Counted from the first letter of the stretch, positions 55,405 through 63,702 are shown. The stretch: DNA of 64,000 nt from Bradyrhizobium sp. CER78 (GCF_029846235.1 NZ_JARVWP010000002.1:434001-498000); one strand, 5' to 3'. Notes: a model not told the origin generated them from the sequence alone. Numbers and translations: made by a program.

Positions 55405-56603
55405 GGTGCCTCCATCATTTTGGTCCGCTCGTCCGCCTTCTCGAACATCGCGAAGGTGGTTTGGGGTTTACGCAAATTCTTGGTGACGCGGATCGCGACA
55501 CGGTCGCCGACGCGGCCCATGCGGCCTTCCGTCAGGGTGACGTTGCCGCAACGCACCGAGACCAGCGCGTCGGAGCGGATGTCCAGGGGCAGCGTGTCGC
55601 CGACCTTGAGCTTCATCAGCTCCTTCAGCGGGATGTCGGCCTCGTACAGCACCGCATCGACCGCAATCTCGGCCTGCGCCACCTCGGTCGCGAAATGGCC
55701 TTCCCAGATCGGGTCGCGGCCGAATTTTTCGCCCATGAACATCTGCAACAGCACGTTGCGGATCGGTTCGATGGTGGCGTAGGGCAACAGCAATTCGACA
55801 TTGCCGCCGCGGTCTTCCATGTCGATGCGCAGGCGGACTAGGATCGCGGCGTTGGCCGGACGGCTGATCGCGGCAAAGCGCGGATTGGTCTCGAGCCGGT
55901 CGATCGAGAACGTCACCGGCGACAGCGGCCGGAACGCCTGCTCGGCATCCGACAGCACCACCTCGACTAGGCGCTTGACCAGATTGGTCTCGATCGTGGT
56001 GTAAGGCCGGCCCTCGATCCGCAGCTGGGTCTGGCCGCGGCGGCCGCCGAGCAGCACGTCGATCATCGAATAGATCAGGCTGGAATCGACGGTGGCGAGC
56101 CCAAAATTCTCCCACTCCTCAGCCTTGAACACCGAGAGCACCGCCGGCAGCGGGATCGAGTTCATGTAGTCGCCGAACCGCACCGAGGTGATGCGGTCGA
56201 GCGAGACCTCGACGTTGTCGGAGGTGAAATTGCGCAAGCTGGTCGTCATCAACCGCACCAGGCGGTCGAACACGATTTCGAGCATCGGCAGACGCTCGTA
56301 GGACACCATCGCGGAATCGATGATGGCGCGGATGCCGGAATGGTCGTCGAGGCTGACGTCGCCGACCGTGAAGCCGAGGAGATTGTCGATCTCCTCCTGC
56401 GACAGCACGCGCTCGCCATTGGTGCCCTTGCTGCCGAAGTCGCGGCTGCCGTCCTCGACCATGGCGGCCCATTGCAGCGCCATGTTCTCGGTGAGTTCGT
56501 TCTTGGCTGCCTCCGCCGCAGCGGCCGCGGGATCCTCGGAATCGAGCGAGGCTTCCCATTGGGCCGCAATGGCGTCCTGGTCCATCTGGTCGTTGCCGGC
56601 CAT
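55401..56603 (-). CDS. fliM: Flagellar motor switch protein FliM with N-terminal extension
   Basis: 400 residues. Middle CheC-like domain (SYERLPMLEIVFDRLVRL, VSLDRITSVRFGDYM) and C-terminal SpoA domain (KLKVGDTLPLDIRSDALVSVRCGN in two parts). The CheY-P-binding motif LSQEEIDNLLGF, which normally starts at residue 5-6, begins at residue 67 after an Ala/Glu-rich extension. Forms the C-ring with FliG and FliN. Confidence 0.95.
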   Translation of the reverse strand: MAGNDQMDQDAIAAQWEASLDSEDPAAAAAEAAKNELTENMALQWAAMVEDGSRDFGSKGTNGERVLSQEEIDNLLGFTVGDVSLDDHSGIRAIIDSAMVSYERLPMLEIVFDRLVRLMTTSLRNFTSDNVEVSLDRITSVRFGDYMNSIPLPAVLSVFKAEEWENFGLATVDSSLIYSMIDVLLGGRRGQTQLRIEGRPYTTIETNLVKRLVEVVLSDAEQAFRPLSPVTFSIDRLETNPRFAAISRPANAAILVRLRIDMEDRGGNVELLLPYATIEPIRNVLLQMFMGEKFGRDPIWEGHFATEVAQAEIAVDAVLYEADIPLKELMKLKVGDTLPLDIRSDALVSVRCGNVTLTEGRMGRVGDRVAIRVTKNLRKPQTTFAMFEKADERTKMMEAP

Positions 56604-56621
56604 GGCTTTACATCCACCCCG

Positions 56622-57110
56622 TCACTGGATCACGACTTCCTTGAACAGCACGGCGTTGACCTGGTTGGGCGCCACCGCGAGGTTGACGCGCTTGGTCAGC
56701 TCCTCCTTGAGGCGGAACAGGCCGGCCGAGCCGTTGAGGTCGCTCGGGCGCAGCTCGCGCATATAGGTCTGGAACAGATCGGTGACACGCGGCAGCGCCG
56801 GCTTGATCGCCTCGACCTGCTTCTCTTCCTTGATCTCGAGCACGAGCTTCAGCTTGAGATATTGCACGCGCTCGCCGGGTGCGCCGACCAGGTTGACCAG
56901 CATGTCCGGCACGTCGACGAAGCTCGGCGGCTTCGGCGGCGGCGCTTCGGCGTGCTGCTCCTCGCCGTGGCCGCGCATGAAGAAGAACCATCCGCCCGCG
57001 CCCGCGCCGAGCACGACGAGGAAGCCGACGACGGCAATGATCAGCTTGAGCTTGCCCTTCTTCGGAGCGGCCGCGCCTTCGCCGCCTTCCGTCTTTTCCT
57101 CGTCCGCCAT
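56622..57110 (-). CDS. fliL: Flagellar basal body-associated protein FliL
   Basis: 162 residues. Membrane helix KLIIAVVGFLVVLGAGAGGW after a short acidic/basic cytoplasmic start. Periplasmic FliL domain with FVDVPDMLVNLVGAPGERVQYLKLKLVLEI in two parts. Associates with stators and the MS ring. 18 nt upstream of fliM; first gene of the fliL-fliM-DUF6468-motE block. Confidence 0.94.
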   Translation of the reverse strand: MADEEKTEGGEGAAAPKKGKLKLIIAVVGFLVVLGAGAGGWFFFMRGHGEEQHAEAPPPKPPSFVDVPDMLVNLVGAPGERVQYLKLKLVLEIKEEKQVEAIKPALPRVTDLFQTYMRELRPSDLNGSAGLFRLKEELTKRVNLAVAPNQVNAVLFKEVVIQ

Positions 57111-57232
57111 CGTCCGCCCGCTTCAACCTGAAGGATGCGAACGCGATTTGCCCCAGCTTTGGCCTGAAGACGCGATACAAATGCCGCCGGCGCACACGCG
57201 CCCCAATGCCGTCAACGCTAAGGTAATAATGG

Positions 57233-57247
57233 TTAACGGAAGCTTAG
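57233..57247. promoter_or_regulatory. Near-consensus CtrA box upstream of fliL
   Basis: TTAACGGAAGCTTAG differs from TTAA-N7-TTAA only in the last base. It lies about 123 nt upstream of the fliL start. Weaker than the flgB and TPR boxes. Confidence 0.5.
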
Positions 57248-57364
57248 GATTTACCATCCACTAGGAAAAAACTGCCGGGCAAACATGGTCAACAAGACCT
57301 TTCTGCCGCCCTCCGCGCCCCCGGCTAGACACCTAAGCCACTCAAATACCTTAACATTTCAAGT

Positions 57365-57380
57365 TGGCACGGCTTTCGCT
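57365..57380 (+). promoter_or_regulatory. Sigma-54-type promoter of the flgF operon
   Basis: TGGCACGGCTTTCGCT fits the -24/-12 pattern TGGCACG-N4-TTGCW with one mismatch; the GG and GC pairs have the required 10-nt spacing. Transcription would start near 57391, giving a leader of about 100 nt. Middle-class flagellar operons are RpoN-dependent in several alphaproteobacteria. Confidence 0.65.
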
Positions 57381-57401
57381 GAGAGGACGGCGTGACTGGC
57401 G

Positions 57402-57487
57402 GGTTTGGGAGAACCCAATGGTTACCGACGGTCCGGCGTGAAGGTTTGGGAGAACCTCTGCATCGGATCACCTCACAGGGGAGAACC
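57402..57487 (+). promoter_or_regulatory. flgF leader with three GGGAGAACC motifs
   Basis: GGTTTGGGAGAACC occurs at 57402-57415 and 57443-57456. Each can pair GGTT with AACC (GGGTT/AACCC for the first) and expose a TGGGAG loop. A third GGGGAGAACC at 57478-57487 is the flgF ribosome site (about 8 nt before the ATG). Repeated GGA-containing hairpins ending at the ribosome site resemble CsrA-type or FlbT-type leader control, but no such link is shown here. Confidence 0.55.
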
Positions 57488-57491
57488 GCCG

Positions 57492-58256
57492 ATGCAGAAT
57501 ACGCTTCTGGTCGGACTATCGAAGCAGATGGTGCTGGAACGGCAGATGGATGTCGTTTCCAACAACATCGCGAACATGACCACCAACGGCTACAAGGCCG
57601 ACCGATCGCTGTTCCAGGAGTATCTCTCCTCGAACGCGCATGAGGACAATTTCGCCGGCTCCGACCGCCGCGTCTCGTTCGTGCAGGACCGCGCCACCTT
57701 CCACGACTTCTCGCAGGGTCCGACCGAAGAGACCAAGAACCCGCTCGACGTCGCGATCGACGGCAACGCCTTCCTGGTGGTGCAGACGCCGGCCGGCGAG
57801 CGCTACACCCGCGAAGGCAATCTTCAGATCAACAACCGCGGCCAGCTGGTCACCGCCTCGGGCTACCAGGTGCTCGGCACCTCCGGCCCGATCACGTTCC
57901 AGCAGACCGATCACGACGTCAACATCGCCCCCGACGGCAACATCTCCGTGCTCGAGGGCACGTCCCGCCTCGACTCGATCCGCGGCAAGCTCCGCCTGGT
58001 CTCGTTCGCGCAGGCCCAGCGCCTGCTCAAGGAAGGCTCCAATCTCTACGCGCCGGGCGAAGGCGCGCAGCCGCTGCCGGACACCAAGTCCCAAATCCGC
58101 CAGGGCTTCATCGAGAAGTCGAACGTCAATTCCGTCGTCGAGATGAGCCGCATGATCGAGATCACGCGGACCTACACCCAAATCGCCTCGCTGCTGCAGC
58201 AGCAGAGCGACCTGCACAAATCGGCGATCGAGAAGCTCGCCGACGTGCCGAACTGA
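57492..58256 (+). CDS. flgF: Flagellar rod protein FlgF
   Basis: 254 residues from ATG 57492; the longer upstream frame covers the leader. N-terminal SKQMVLERQMDVVSNNIANMTTNGYKAD, the middle FSQGPTEETKNPLDVAIDGNAFLVV, and C-terminal SVVEMSRMIEITRTYTQIASLL are FlgF-type. Proximal rod protein; 16 nt before flgG. Confidence 0.93.
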   Translation: MQNTLLVGLSKQMVLERQMDVVSNNIANMTTNGYKADRSLFQEYLSSNAHEDNFAGSDRRVSFVQDRATFHDFSQGPTEETKNPLDVAIDGNAFLVVQTPAGERYTREGNLQINNRGQLVTASGYQVLGTSGPITFQQTDHDVNIAPDGNISVLEGTSRLDSIRGKLRLVSFAQAQRLLKEGSNLYAPGEGAQPLPDTKSQIRQGFIEKSNVNSVVEMSRMIEITRTYTQIASLLQQQSDLHKSAIEKLADVPN

Positions 58257-58272
58257 TCCGGGGGATTGACCG

Positions 58273-59061
58273 ATGCGCGCACTTTATACCGCAGCGACCG
58301 GAATGGCGGCACAGGAACTCTCTGTTCAGGTGATCTCCAACAACATCGCGAACCTGCGCACCACCGGCTACAAGAAGCAGCGTGCCGCGTTCCAGGACCT
58401 GATCTACGACCATGTGCGCCGGGTCGGCGCGCAGGCCTCCGACCAGAACACCATCATGCCGATGGGCATCGACCTCGGCGGCGGCGTGAAGACCGTCGGC
58501 ACGCCGCGCATGATGACCCAGGGCACGCTGTCGCCGACCGGCAACGATCTCGACATCGCGATCCGCGGCGAGGGTTTCTTCAAGATCCTGATGCCGGACG
58601 GCACCTTCACCTACACCCGCGACGGTTCGTTCCAGATGGACAATCAGGGCCGCATCGTCAACGCGCAGGGCAATCTGGTGCAGCCGACGATCACGATCCC
58701 GCAGAACGCGTCCGGCCTCACCATCAATGCGCAGGGCCAGGTCTCGGTGACGCTGCCGGGCCAGACCGCATCGACCAACATCGGCACGATCGGCCTGACC
58801 CGCTTCATCAACAAGGCCGGGCTGATGCCGATCGGCGACAATTTGTTCCAGGAAACGCCGGCCTCCGGCCAGCCCCAAGACGGCACCGCCAACACCGACG
58901 GCTATGGCGACATGCAGCAGAGCAACCTCGAACAGGCCAATGTCGAGGTGGTCTCGGAAATCTCCGACCTGATCGCGGCGCAGCGCGCCTACGAGATGAA
59001 CTCGAAGGTGGTCTCCGCCGCCGACCAGATGATGCAGTCGACCTCCAACCTGTTCCGCTGA
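58273..59061 (+). CDS. flgG: Distal rod protein FlgG
   Basis: 262 residues, standard length. MRALYTAATGMAAQELSVQVISNNIANLRTTGYKK opens the protein in two stretches; DLDIAIRGEGFFKI and C-terminal EVVSEISDLIAAQRAYEMNSKVVSAADQMM are diagnostic. Forms the distal rod. Confidence 0.97.
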   Translation: MRALYTAATGMAAQELSVQVISNNIANLRTTGYKKQRAAFQDLIYDHVRRVGAQASDQNTIMPMGIDLGGGVKTVGTPRMMTQGTLSPTGNDLDIAIRGEGFFKILMPDGTFTYTRDGSFQMDNQGRIVNAQGNLVQPTITIPQNASGLTINAQGQVSVTLPGQTASTNIGTIGLTRFINKAGLMPIGDNLFQETPASGQPQDGTANTDGYGDMQQSNLEQANVEVVSEISDLIAAQRAYEMNSKVVSAADQMMQSTSNLFR

Positions 59062-59072
59062 GGATGATGTCG

Positions 59073-60119
59073 ATGATCGCCCGCTCACTCCTGATCGCCG
59101 CCGCACTTCTCGCCGCCTCGGTGAGTTCGGCTGCCGCGCAAAGCCGCAGCGAGACCATCGCGGCGCCGACGCTGCGCGCCAGCATCACGGTCGCGGACGA
59201 CATCGTGCGGGTCGGCGACCTCATCGACAATGCCGGCAGCGCCGGCAGTATCGCGGTCTACCGCGCGCCTGATCTCGGCACCACGGGCACGCTGCCGGTC
59301 GCGCAGGTGCTCAACGTGCTGCGCGCGCACCAGGTGATCGGCGTCGACACCCGCGAGCTGAAGGAGATCACCGTCACGCGGCTCGCGCGCACCATCGACA
59401 GCAAGGAGATCGAGCAGCAGGTGTCGCGCGCCCTCGAGGGCCGCCACGGCCTCGGCCGGGCCGGCAACATTGCGCTGACCTTCGACCGCGATCCCGGCGA
59501 TATCAGACTGGAGGCGACCAACACCGGCGCGATGCAGCCGATCGCCGTGCGCTACGACCCGCGCTCGACGCGCTTCGACGTCACCTTCGAGATCAGCAAC
59601 GATTCCGGGGCGGCGCCGTACAAGCTGCGCCTCACCGGCACCGCGATCGAGACCATCGAGGCCGCCGTGCTGACCCGCAATGTCGAACGCGGCGACGTGC
59701 TGAAGGCCTCCGACGTGATGATCGAACGCCGTCCGAAGGCCGACATCGGCAACGACGCGGCGACGCGCGACGGCACCATCGGCATGCAGATGCGCCGCCA
59801 GCTCCGCGCCGGCCAGGCGCTGCGCGTCGCCGACATGGCGAAACCCGATCTCGTCACCCGCGACCAGAACGTCATGCTGATCTACCGCACCGCCGGCATC
59901 TATCTCACCATCCGCGGCAAGGCGATGGATGGCGGCGCCGAGGGCGACGTCGTCAGCGTGATGAACCTGCAGTCCAAGCGCGCCGTCTCCGGCGTCGTCA
60001 CCGGCCGCGGCGAGGTCTCGATCTCGGTCGCGACCCCGCGTGCGGCACCCAGCGCCGACGCCACCACTTCAGATTCCGCTCCCGTCAAGCTGAGTTCAGT
60101 CGCACCAAACGCCGAGTAA
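59073..60119 (+). CDS. flgA: Flagellar P-ring assembly chaperone FlgA
   Basis: 348 residues from ATG 59073, which has GAGG 9 nt upstream; ATGs at 59064 and 59067 are alternatives. Signal peptide MIARSLLIAAALLAASVSSAAA. The C-terminal SAF domain (AAVLTRNVERGDVLKASDVM, GMQMRRQLRAGQALRVADM) is characteristic. Periplasmic helper for FlgI polymerisation. Somewhat longer than enteric FlgA. Confidence 0.93.
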   Translation: MIARSLLIAAALLAASVSSAAAQSRSETIAAPTLRASITVADDIVRVGDLIDNAGSAGSIAVYRAPDLGTTGTLPVAQVLNVLRAHQVIGVDTRELKEITVTRLARTIDSKEIEQQVSRALEGRHGLGRAGNIALTFDRDPGDIRLEATNTGAMQPIAVRYDPRSTRFDVTFEISNDSGAAPYKLRLTGTAIETIEAAVLTRNVERGDVLKASDVMIERRPKADIGNDAATRDGTIGMQMRRQLRAGQALRVADMAKPDLVTRDQNVMLIYRTAGIYLTIRGKAMDGGAEGDVVSVMNLQSKRAVSGVVTGRGEVSISVATPRAAPSADATTSDSAPVKLSSVAPNAE

Positions 60120-60123
60120 GTTC

Positions 60124-60876
60124 ATGTCCCAGTATCGTATCAACCGCCTCATCCTGACCGGTGCGCTGTTCGCACTCGGAACGATCGCCAGCGGTTGCTC
60201 GTCGATCGACCGTCTCTCCCAGATCGGCGAGCAGCCGAAGCTGACGTCGATCGACAATCCGACGACGCAGCCCGGCTACAAGCCGGTGCAGATGCCGATG
60301 CCGAAGCCCGAGGTCGCCTCCTACAGCCCGAACTCGCTGTGGCGCAGCGGCTCCCGCGCCTTCTTCAAGGACCAGCGCGCCGCGCGCGTCGGCGACCTCC
60401 TGACCATCACGGTGAATTTCACCGACAAGGCGGCGATCGCCAACGAGACCCAGCGCAGCCGCACCAATTCGGAAGACTCCGGGGTCAGCAACTTCTTGGG
60501 CTCGCAGACCATCACGCAGGCCAACAAGATCCTGCCCGGCAAGATCCTGACCGCCGAGTCCACGGCGTCCAGCGACGGCAAGGGCTCGGTGAACCGGCAG
60601 GAAGCGTTACAGACCAGCGTCGCTGCGGTCGTCACCCAGGTGTTGCCGAACGGCAATCTGGTGGTCGAGGGCAAGCAGGAGATTCGCGTCAACTTCGAAA
60701 TCCGCGAGCTGATCGTGGCCGGCATCGTCCGCCCGGAGGACATCCAGAGCGACAACACCATCGACTCCTCGAAGATCGCCCAGGCCCGCATCGCCTATGG
60801 CGGCCGCGGCCAGATCACCGACGTGCAACAGCCGCGCTACGGCCAGCAGGTTCTCGACGTGCTCTTGCCCTTCTAG
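60124..60876 (+). CDS. flgH: Flagellar L-ring lipoprotein FlgH
   Basis: 250 residues. Lipoprotein signal peptide with lipobox ASGC (Cys25). LWRSGSRAFFKDQRAARVGDLLTITVNF in two parts, NLVVEGKQEIRVNFEIRELIVAGIVRPEDI and the end ARIAYGGRGQITDVQQPRYGQQVLD are FlgH signatures. Outer-membrane L ring. 4 nt after flgA. Confidence 0.96.
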   Translation: MSQYRINRLILTGALFALGTIASGCSSIDRLSQIGEQPKLTSIDNPTTQPGYKPVQMPMPKPEVASYSPNSLWRSGSRAFFKDQRAARVGDLLTITVNFTDKAAIANETQRSRTNSEDSGVSNFLGSQTITQANKILPGKILTAESTASSDGKGSVNRQEALQTSVAAVVTQVLPNGNLVVEGKQEIRVNFEIRELIVAGIVRPEDIQSDNTIDSSKIAQARIAYGGRGQITDVQQPRYGQQVLDVLLPF

Positions 60877-60881
60877 CCGCG

Positions 60882-60903
60882 TGATCCCGAAGGTTTCGGA
60901 TCA
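60882..60903 (+). terminator. Small hairpin after flgH
   Basis: TGATCC-N10-GGATCA, 6-bp stem 6 nt after the flgH stop. No T-run; possible mRNA 3' end stabiliser. Confidence 0.4.
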
Positions 60904-60977
60904 GGATCATGCCTGAGTAAGACTTTCACGAGCTCCCACATCTCGTCGCGAACCTAGGCGCGGCGCGGTGTACCAAC

Positions 60978-61010
60978 ACGGCCCTCGCCAGCTCCCCTGG
61001 CGGGGGCCGT
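60978..61010 (+). terminator. Strong GC-rich hairpin downstream of the flg operon
   Basis: ACGGCCC / GGGCCGT outer stem with an inner CGCCAG/TGGCG stem and a short loop. It lies about 100 nt after flgH. Poor T-run, so Rho-independent termination is plausible but not certain. Confidence 0.5.
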
Positions 61011-61240
61011 GGCATTTGGAGCGCGCCAAACACACCAAGAGCCCCGCTTCGATTCGATCGGAACGGAAAGGCTCTTGTGACCGGTCGCATGCACTCGCGC
61101 TGTTGTCGTACACCAGTCCGATACCGCTTCGCGCAAGTCGTGCGATCGCCTTCTCGGTTCGTTAACCGTCGCAGCAGCGCGCAGTAGCAGTCCCGGCGCT
61201 TGCAACGTAGCAAGAGGACAACGCAGGGTTTTCTGTTTGT

Positions 61241-61693
61241 ATGACGGTCATGCAAAGAGACGGGCAATATGCGGCGTGGTTCCGGACGCCGCGGGGTGAA
61301 GGCACCGGAATAGTCCAGCTCGCAAATGGCAGGATCAGCGGCGGCGACGCCATGTTCACCTATGGCGGCTCCTATCAGCTCGATGAGGACCGCTTCACCG
61401 CGGTGCTGACGACGCGCCGATATGCCGACGGCCCGTTCACCACCGTGTTCGGCTGCGACGAGGTCGAGGCCGAGCTGACCGGCTCGTTCAGCGGCAATCG
61501 CGCGGTGTGCATGGGAACGGCCAAGCAGGCTCCCGGCGTGGTGTTCGAAGCCACGCTGTTTCTGCAGCAACCGGAAGCCGCGCCAACGCCGCCGCCGAAA
61601 TCCGCGCCGGCTTCCGCCGGCCTTGCAAGGCTGCCAAAGCCCACTGTCAGCCGCCGCGCGCCGAATCCGTTCGCGGGCAAGCGCTTCGTCTGA
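61241..61693 (+). CDS. GrlR-like regulatory-domain protein
   Basis: 150 residues. The N-terminal 95 residues have the GrlR layout: DGQYAAWFRTPRGEGTGIVQLANGRISGGDAMFTYGGSYQ in stretches, then VLTTRRYADGPFTTVFGCDEVEAELTGSF. A Pro/Ala-rich tail ending RRAPNPFAGKRFV follows. GrlR in attaching/effacing enterobacteria binds the GrlA activator; homologues are scattered in rhizobia with unknown partners. Small soluble protein. Confidence 0.72.
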   Translation: MTVMQRDGQYAAWFRTPRGEGTGIVQLANGRISGGDAMFTYGGSYQLDEDRFTAVLTTRRYADGPFTTVFGCDEVEAELTGSFSGNRAVCMGTAKQAPGVVFEATLFLQQPEAAPTPPPKSAPASAGLARLPKPTVSRRAPNPFAGKRFV

Positions 61694-61790
61694 GCCGCCC
61701 CCTTCCCGATGGCGTCCGCGCCCGAGCCGGCGTACGATCATGCCTGCGCGTCAAGCGCAGCCCGATCGATCCAGCCGGAAGGAGCAAGCC

Positions 61791-62084
61791 ATGTATGCCG
61801 CCATCCGTCAGGCCAAGGCAAAGACCGGCACCGCCGAAGAACTCGCGCGCCGGATCAAGGAAGGCGCGATCCCGATCATCAGCGACGTCGAAGGCTTCAT
61901 GGCCTATTACGTGGTCTATGCCGGCGACGACACCGTCACCGCGATCAGTGTCTTCAACAATCATGCCGGCGCCGAGGAGGCCAATCGCCGCGCACTGGCC
62001 TGGATCGACGACAATCTCGGTCCCTTGCTGGTCGGCCAGGCCACCGCTGTTGCGGGTCCAGTGATCGTGCACACAATGGCATGA
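61791..62084 (+). CDS. Small ABM-superfamily-like protein
   Basis: 97 residues from ATG 61791 (GGAAGGAGC upstream). Ferredoxin-like pattern YAAIRQAKAKTGTAEELARRI, GFMAYYVVYAGDDTVTAISVF, EEANRRALAWIDDNLGPLL, as in dimeric antibiotic-biosynthesis-monooxygenase-fold proteins. The last 11 codons are duplicated just downstream (62098-62130). Confidence 0.78.
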   Translation: MYAAIRQAKAKTGTAEELARRIKEGAIPIISDVEGFMAYYVVYAGDDTVTAISVFNNHAGAEEANRRALAWIDDNLGPLLVGQATAVAGPVIVHTMA

Positions 62085-62130
62085 TGGCCGCAACAGGGTT
62101 GCGGGTCCAGTGATCGTGCACACGATGGCG
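62049..62130 (+). repeat. Tandem duplication of the 3' end of the preceding gene
   Basis: 62049-62081 and 62098-62130 agree in 31 of 33 positions with a 49-nt period. Each copy is followed by a stop (TGA, then TAA), so a second complete C-terminus (AVAGPVIVHTMA-like) is present out of the active frame. Confidence 0.88.
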
Positions 62131-62288
62131 TAACGGCCGCTCCTCCGGCAAACTTCACCCGGCAGAACTTTCCCGCGGCACGTCAGGCGCGCGCCGCGTG
62201 GTCGCGATCTGCTTGAAAACACTGAGCTGGCGCATGGCACGCCATTTGCTCCGCGATTGCAGCATTGCAACGGGGACAGCGCGCGCAG

Positions 62289-62627
62289 ATGACGTCCATC
62301 TCGGCCTTCGGATCGGTCACAGCCGGCATAACGACTGGCACATTGAAGAAGCCGCTGACGGCCGATGCTTCCGGGTCCACGCAAGCCACCGGCGGCAGCT
62401 CTTCCGACGACAGCGTCGAGCAGAAGTTTCTCAAATACGCGAAGATGAGCCCGATGGACCGCATGCGCGCCAACATCCTCAAGAGCATGGGACTGTCGGA
62501 ACAAGACCTGAAGACCATGACGCCGGATCAGCGCGCCGCGGTCGAGCAGAAGATCAAGGAGCTGATCGAGCAGGCGTTCCAGAAGAACGCCGGCAAGGCC
62601 GGCCAGGCGGTCGACATCTCGGCCTAG
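62289..62627 (+). CDS. Small protein of unknown function
   Basis: 112 residues from ATG 62289. Ser/Thr/Gly-rich first third, then a helical segment DDSVEQKFLKYAKMSPMDRMRANILKSMGLSEQDLKTMTP in two parts and EQKIKELIEQAF. No signal peptide. Similar proteins are frequent in Bradyrhizobium-type genomes; function unknown. Confidence 0.75.
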   Translation: MTSISAFGSVTAGITTGTLKKPLTADASGSTQATGGSSSDDSVEQKFLKYAKMSPMDRMRANILKSMGLSEQDLKTMTPDQRAAVEQKIKELIEQAFQKNAGKAGQAVDISA

Positions 62628-62663
62628 AGGGGCCGCGTGCGGCGCGACGCACGACCGAAATTG

Positions 62664-62852
62664 CTAGATCGGATAGCGCCATTTGAGCGCGCGCCGCACG
62701 AACACCAGAGCCACGGCATCCACGAGGAGCGCGAGCCAAAGCAACGCCGGCGTCGACCGCAAGCTCATGCCGCCGCGATCACCGGAATTGGCCGTCAGCA
62801 ACGCCGAGATCGCGTCCGGGTCCGACGATGTGGCGAGCCGGGTTGTGATCAT
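62664..62852 (-). CDS. Possible small membrane protein
   Basis: 62 residues from an ATG at 62852. C-terminal hydrophobic helix STPALLWLALLVDAVALVFVRRALKW. No clear ribosome site and no family recognised; a longer upstream frame exists but crosses the region divergent to the next gene. Confidence 0.4.
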   Translation of the reverse strand: MITTRLATSSDPDAISALLTANSGDRGGMSLRSTPALLWLALLVDAVALVFVRRALKWRYPI

Positions 62853-62970
62853 CTTGACGGATGGCCTTAAGGGAGAATTGAGAGTCTGCCGCTCACATGC
62901 GTACCACAGCGCACCAGAATGACTCGTACCCCAAACGGCACGCACGGGATAAGGAAAGGCGGTCGTCTCG

Positions 62971-63207
62971 ATGGACGGATCATTCTGGCGAGGCTTTCTG
63001 TTCGGCGGAGCAGTCGCGCTGATTTTGCCGCTCCTGTTTGCCCACACCATGTCGGATCATTCGACACAAGTCGGTCAGGCCATAGCGTTGCTCATCATGT
63101 TCGCGCCCGGCACCGTGCTTCCGCCTCTCATGTTCGTCGGGGCTCTGGCCGGCGGGTGCATTTTCAGAGCAGTCTCCGCGATCAAGGAACCGTCATCGAA
63201 GAGGTGA
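62971..63207 (+). CDS. Small two-helix membrane protein
   Basis: 78 residues. GFLFGGAVALILPLLFAHTM and a second helix IALLIMFAPGTVLPPLMFVGALAGG. No motif known to me. Base composition is slightly more AT-rich than the neighbours. Confidence 0.6.
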   Translation: MDGSFWRGFLFGGAVALILPLLFAHTMSDHSTQVGQAIALLIMFAPGTVLPPLMFVGALAGGCIFRAVSAIKEPSSKR

Positions 63208-63270
63208 CAGGCCAGTTCCGGCCCTGCACGGCCTCAGCGCGCGAGCCGGCGGCTAACACTCAATCGCGGC

Positions 63271-63702
63271 TCACGGCTTCTTCTTCGCGGCTGCGCGAGC
63301 GCCCGCGGCTTTCTTCGCCGACTTCTTCACCGTCTTCTTCGACTTGGCCTGGTTGAGCTCGATCGCGGCACGGATCAGGGCCTTCAGCGCGGGAGCGTTG
63401 ATCTTGTCGCCCTCGAACAGGTCGATCGCGCGCCGCACATTGCCCTCGAAGCCGGTGTTGAACAGCTTGTCGGGGTCCGGGAGCTGAGCGCCATACATGA
63501 AGGTCAGCTTCACCTTGCCCTTGTGCGCATTGCCGACCGCGATGATGCCGTCGCGCGACCACACCGGGCTGCCCATCCACTTCCACTCCTCGATGATGCC
63601 GGGATCGGCGGCGAGGATGCTCTTGCGCAGGCCGGCGAGCGTCTTGCCGCGCCAGTCGGTGAGATCCTCGATCATCTGGTCGATACGTTCCGATGCCGTC
63701 AT
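63271..63702 (-). CDS. DUF1801-family protein with lysine-rich tail
   Basis: 143 residues. IEEWKWMGSPVWSRDGIIAVGNAHKGKVKLTFMYGAQLPDPDKLFN (in stretches) is the DUF1801 core. The last 25 residues (KSKKTVKKSAKKAAGARAAAKKKP) are Lys/Ala-rich, like the tails of the DUF3606 and SET proteins in this window. Cytoplasmic; function unknown. Confidence 0.88.
   Translation of the reverse strand: MTASERIDQMIEDLTDWRGKTLAGLRKSILAADPGIIEEWKWMGSPVWSRDGIIAVGNAHKGKVKLTFMYGAQLPDPDKLFNTGFEGNVRRAIDLFEGDKINAPALKALIRAAIELNQAKSKKTVKKSAKKAAGARAAAKKKP

Larger units (their letters stand above)
57111..57491. other. 381-nt divergent promoter/leader region, fliL / flgF
   Basis: No gene. It contains a near-consensus CtrA box (57233-57247), a sigma-54-like element (57365-57380) facing flgF, and three GGGAGAACC motifs in the flgF leader. 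An additional TTAAC lies at about 57351. Confidence 0.65.
60877..61240. other. 364-nt stretch without a gene after flgH
   Basis: Contains two hairpins (60882-60903 and 60978-61010) and otherwise unremarkable GC-rich DNA with stop codons in all frames. The proximal part (GATCCCGAAG...GGATCATGC) resembles degenerate Bradyrhizobium intergenic repeats. Confidence 0.55.
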
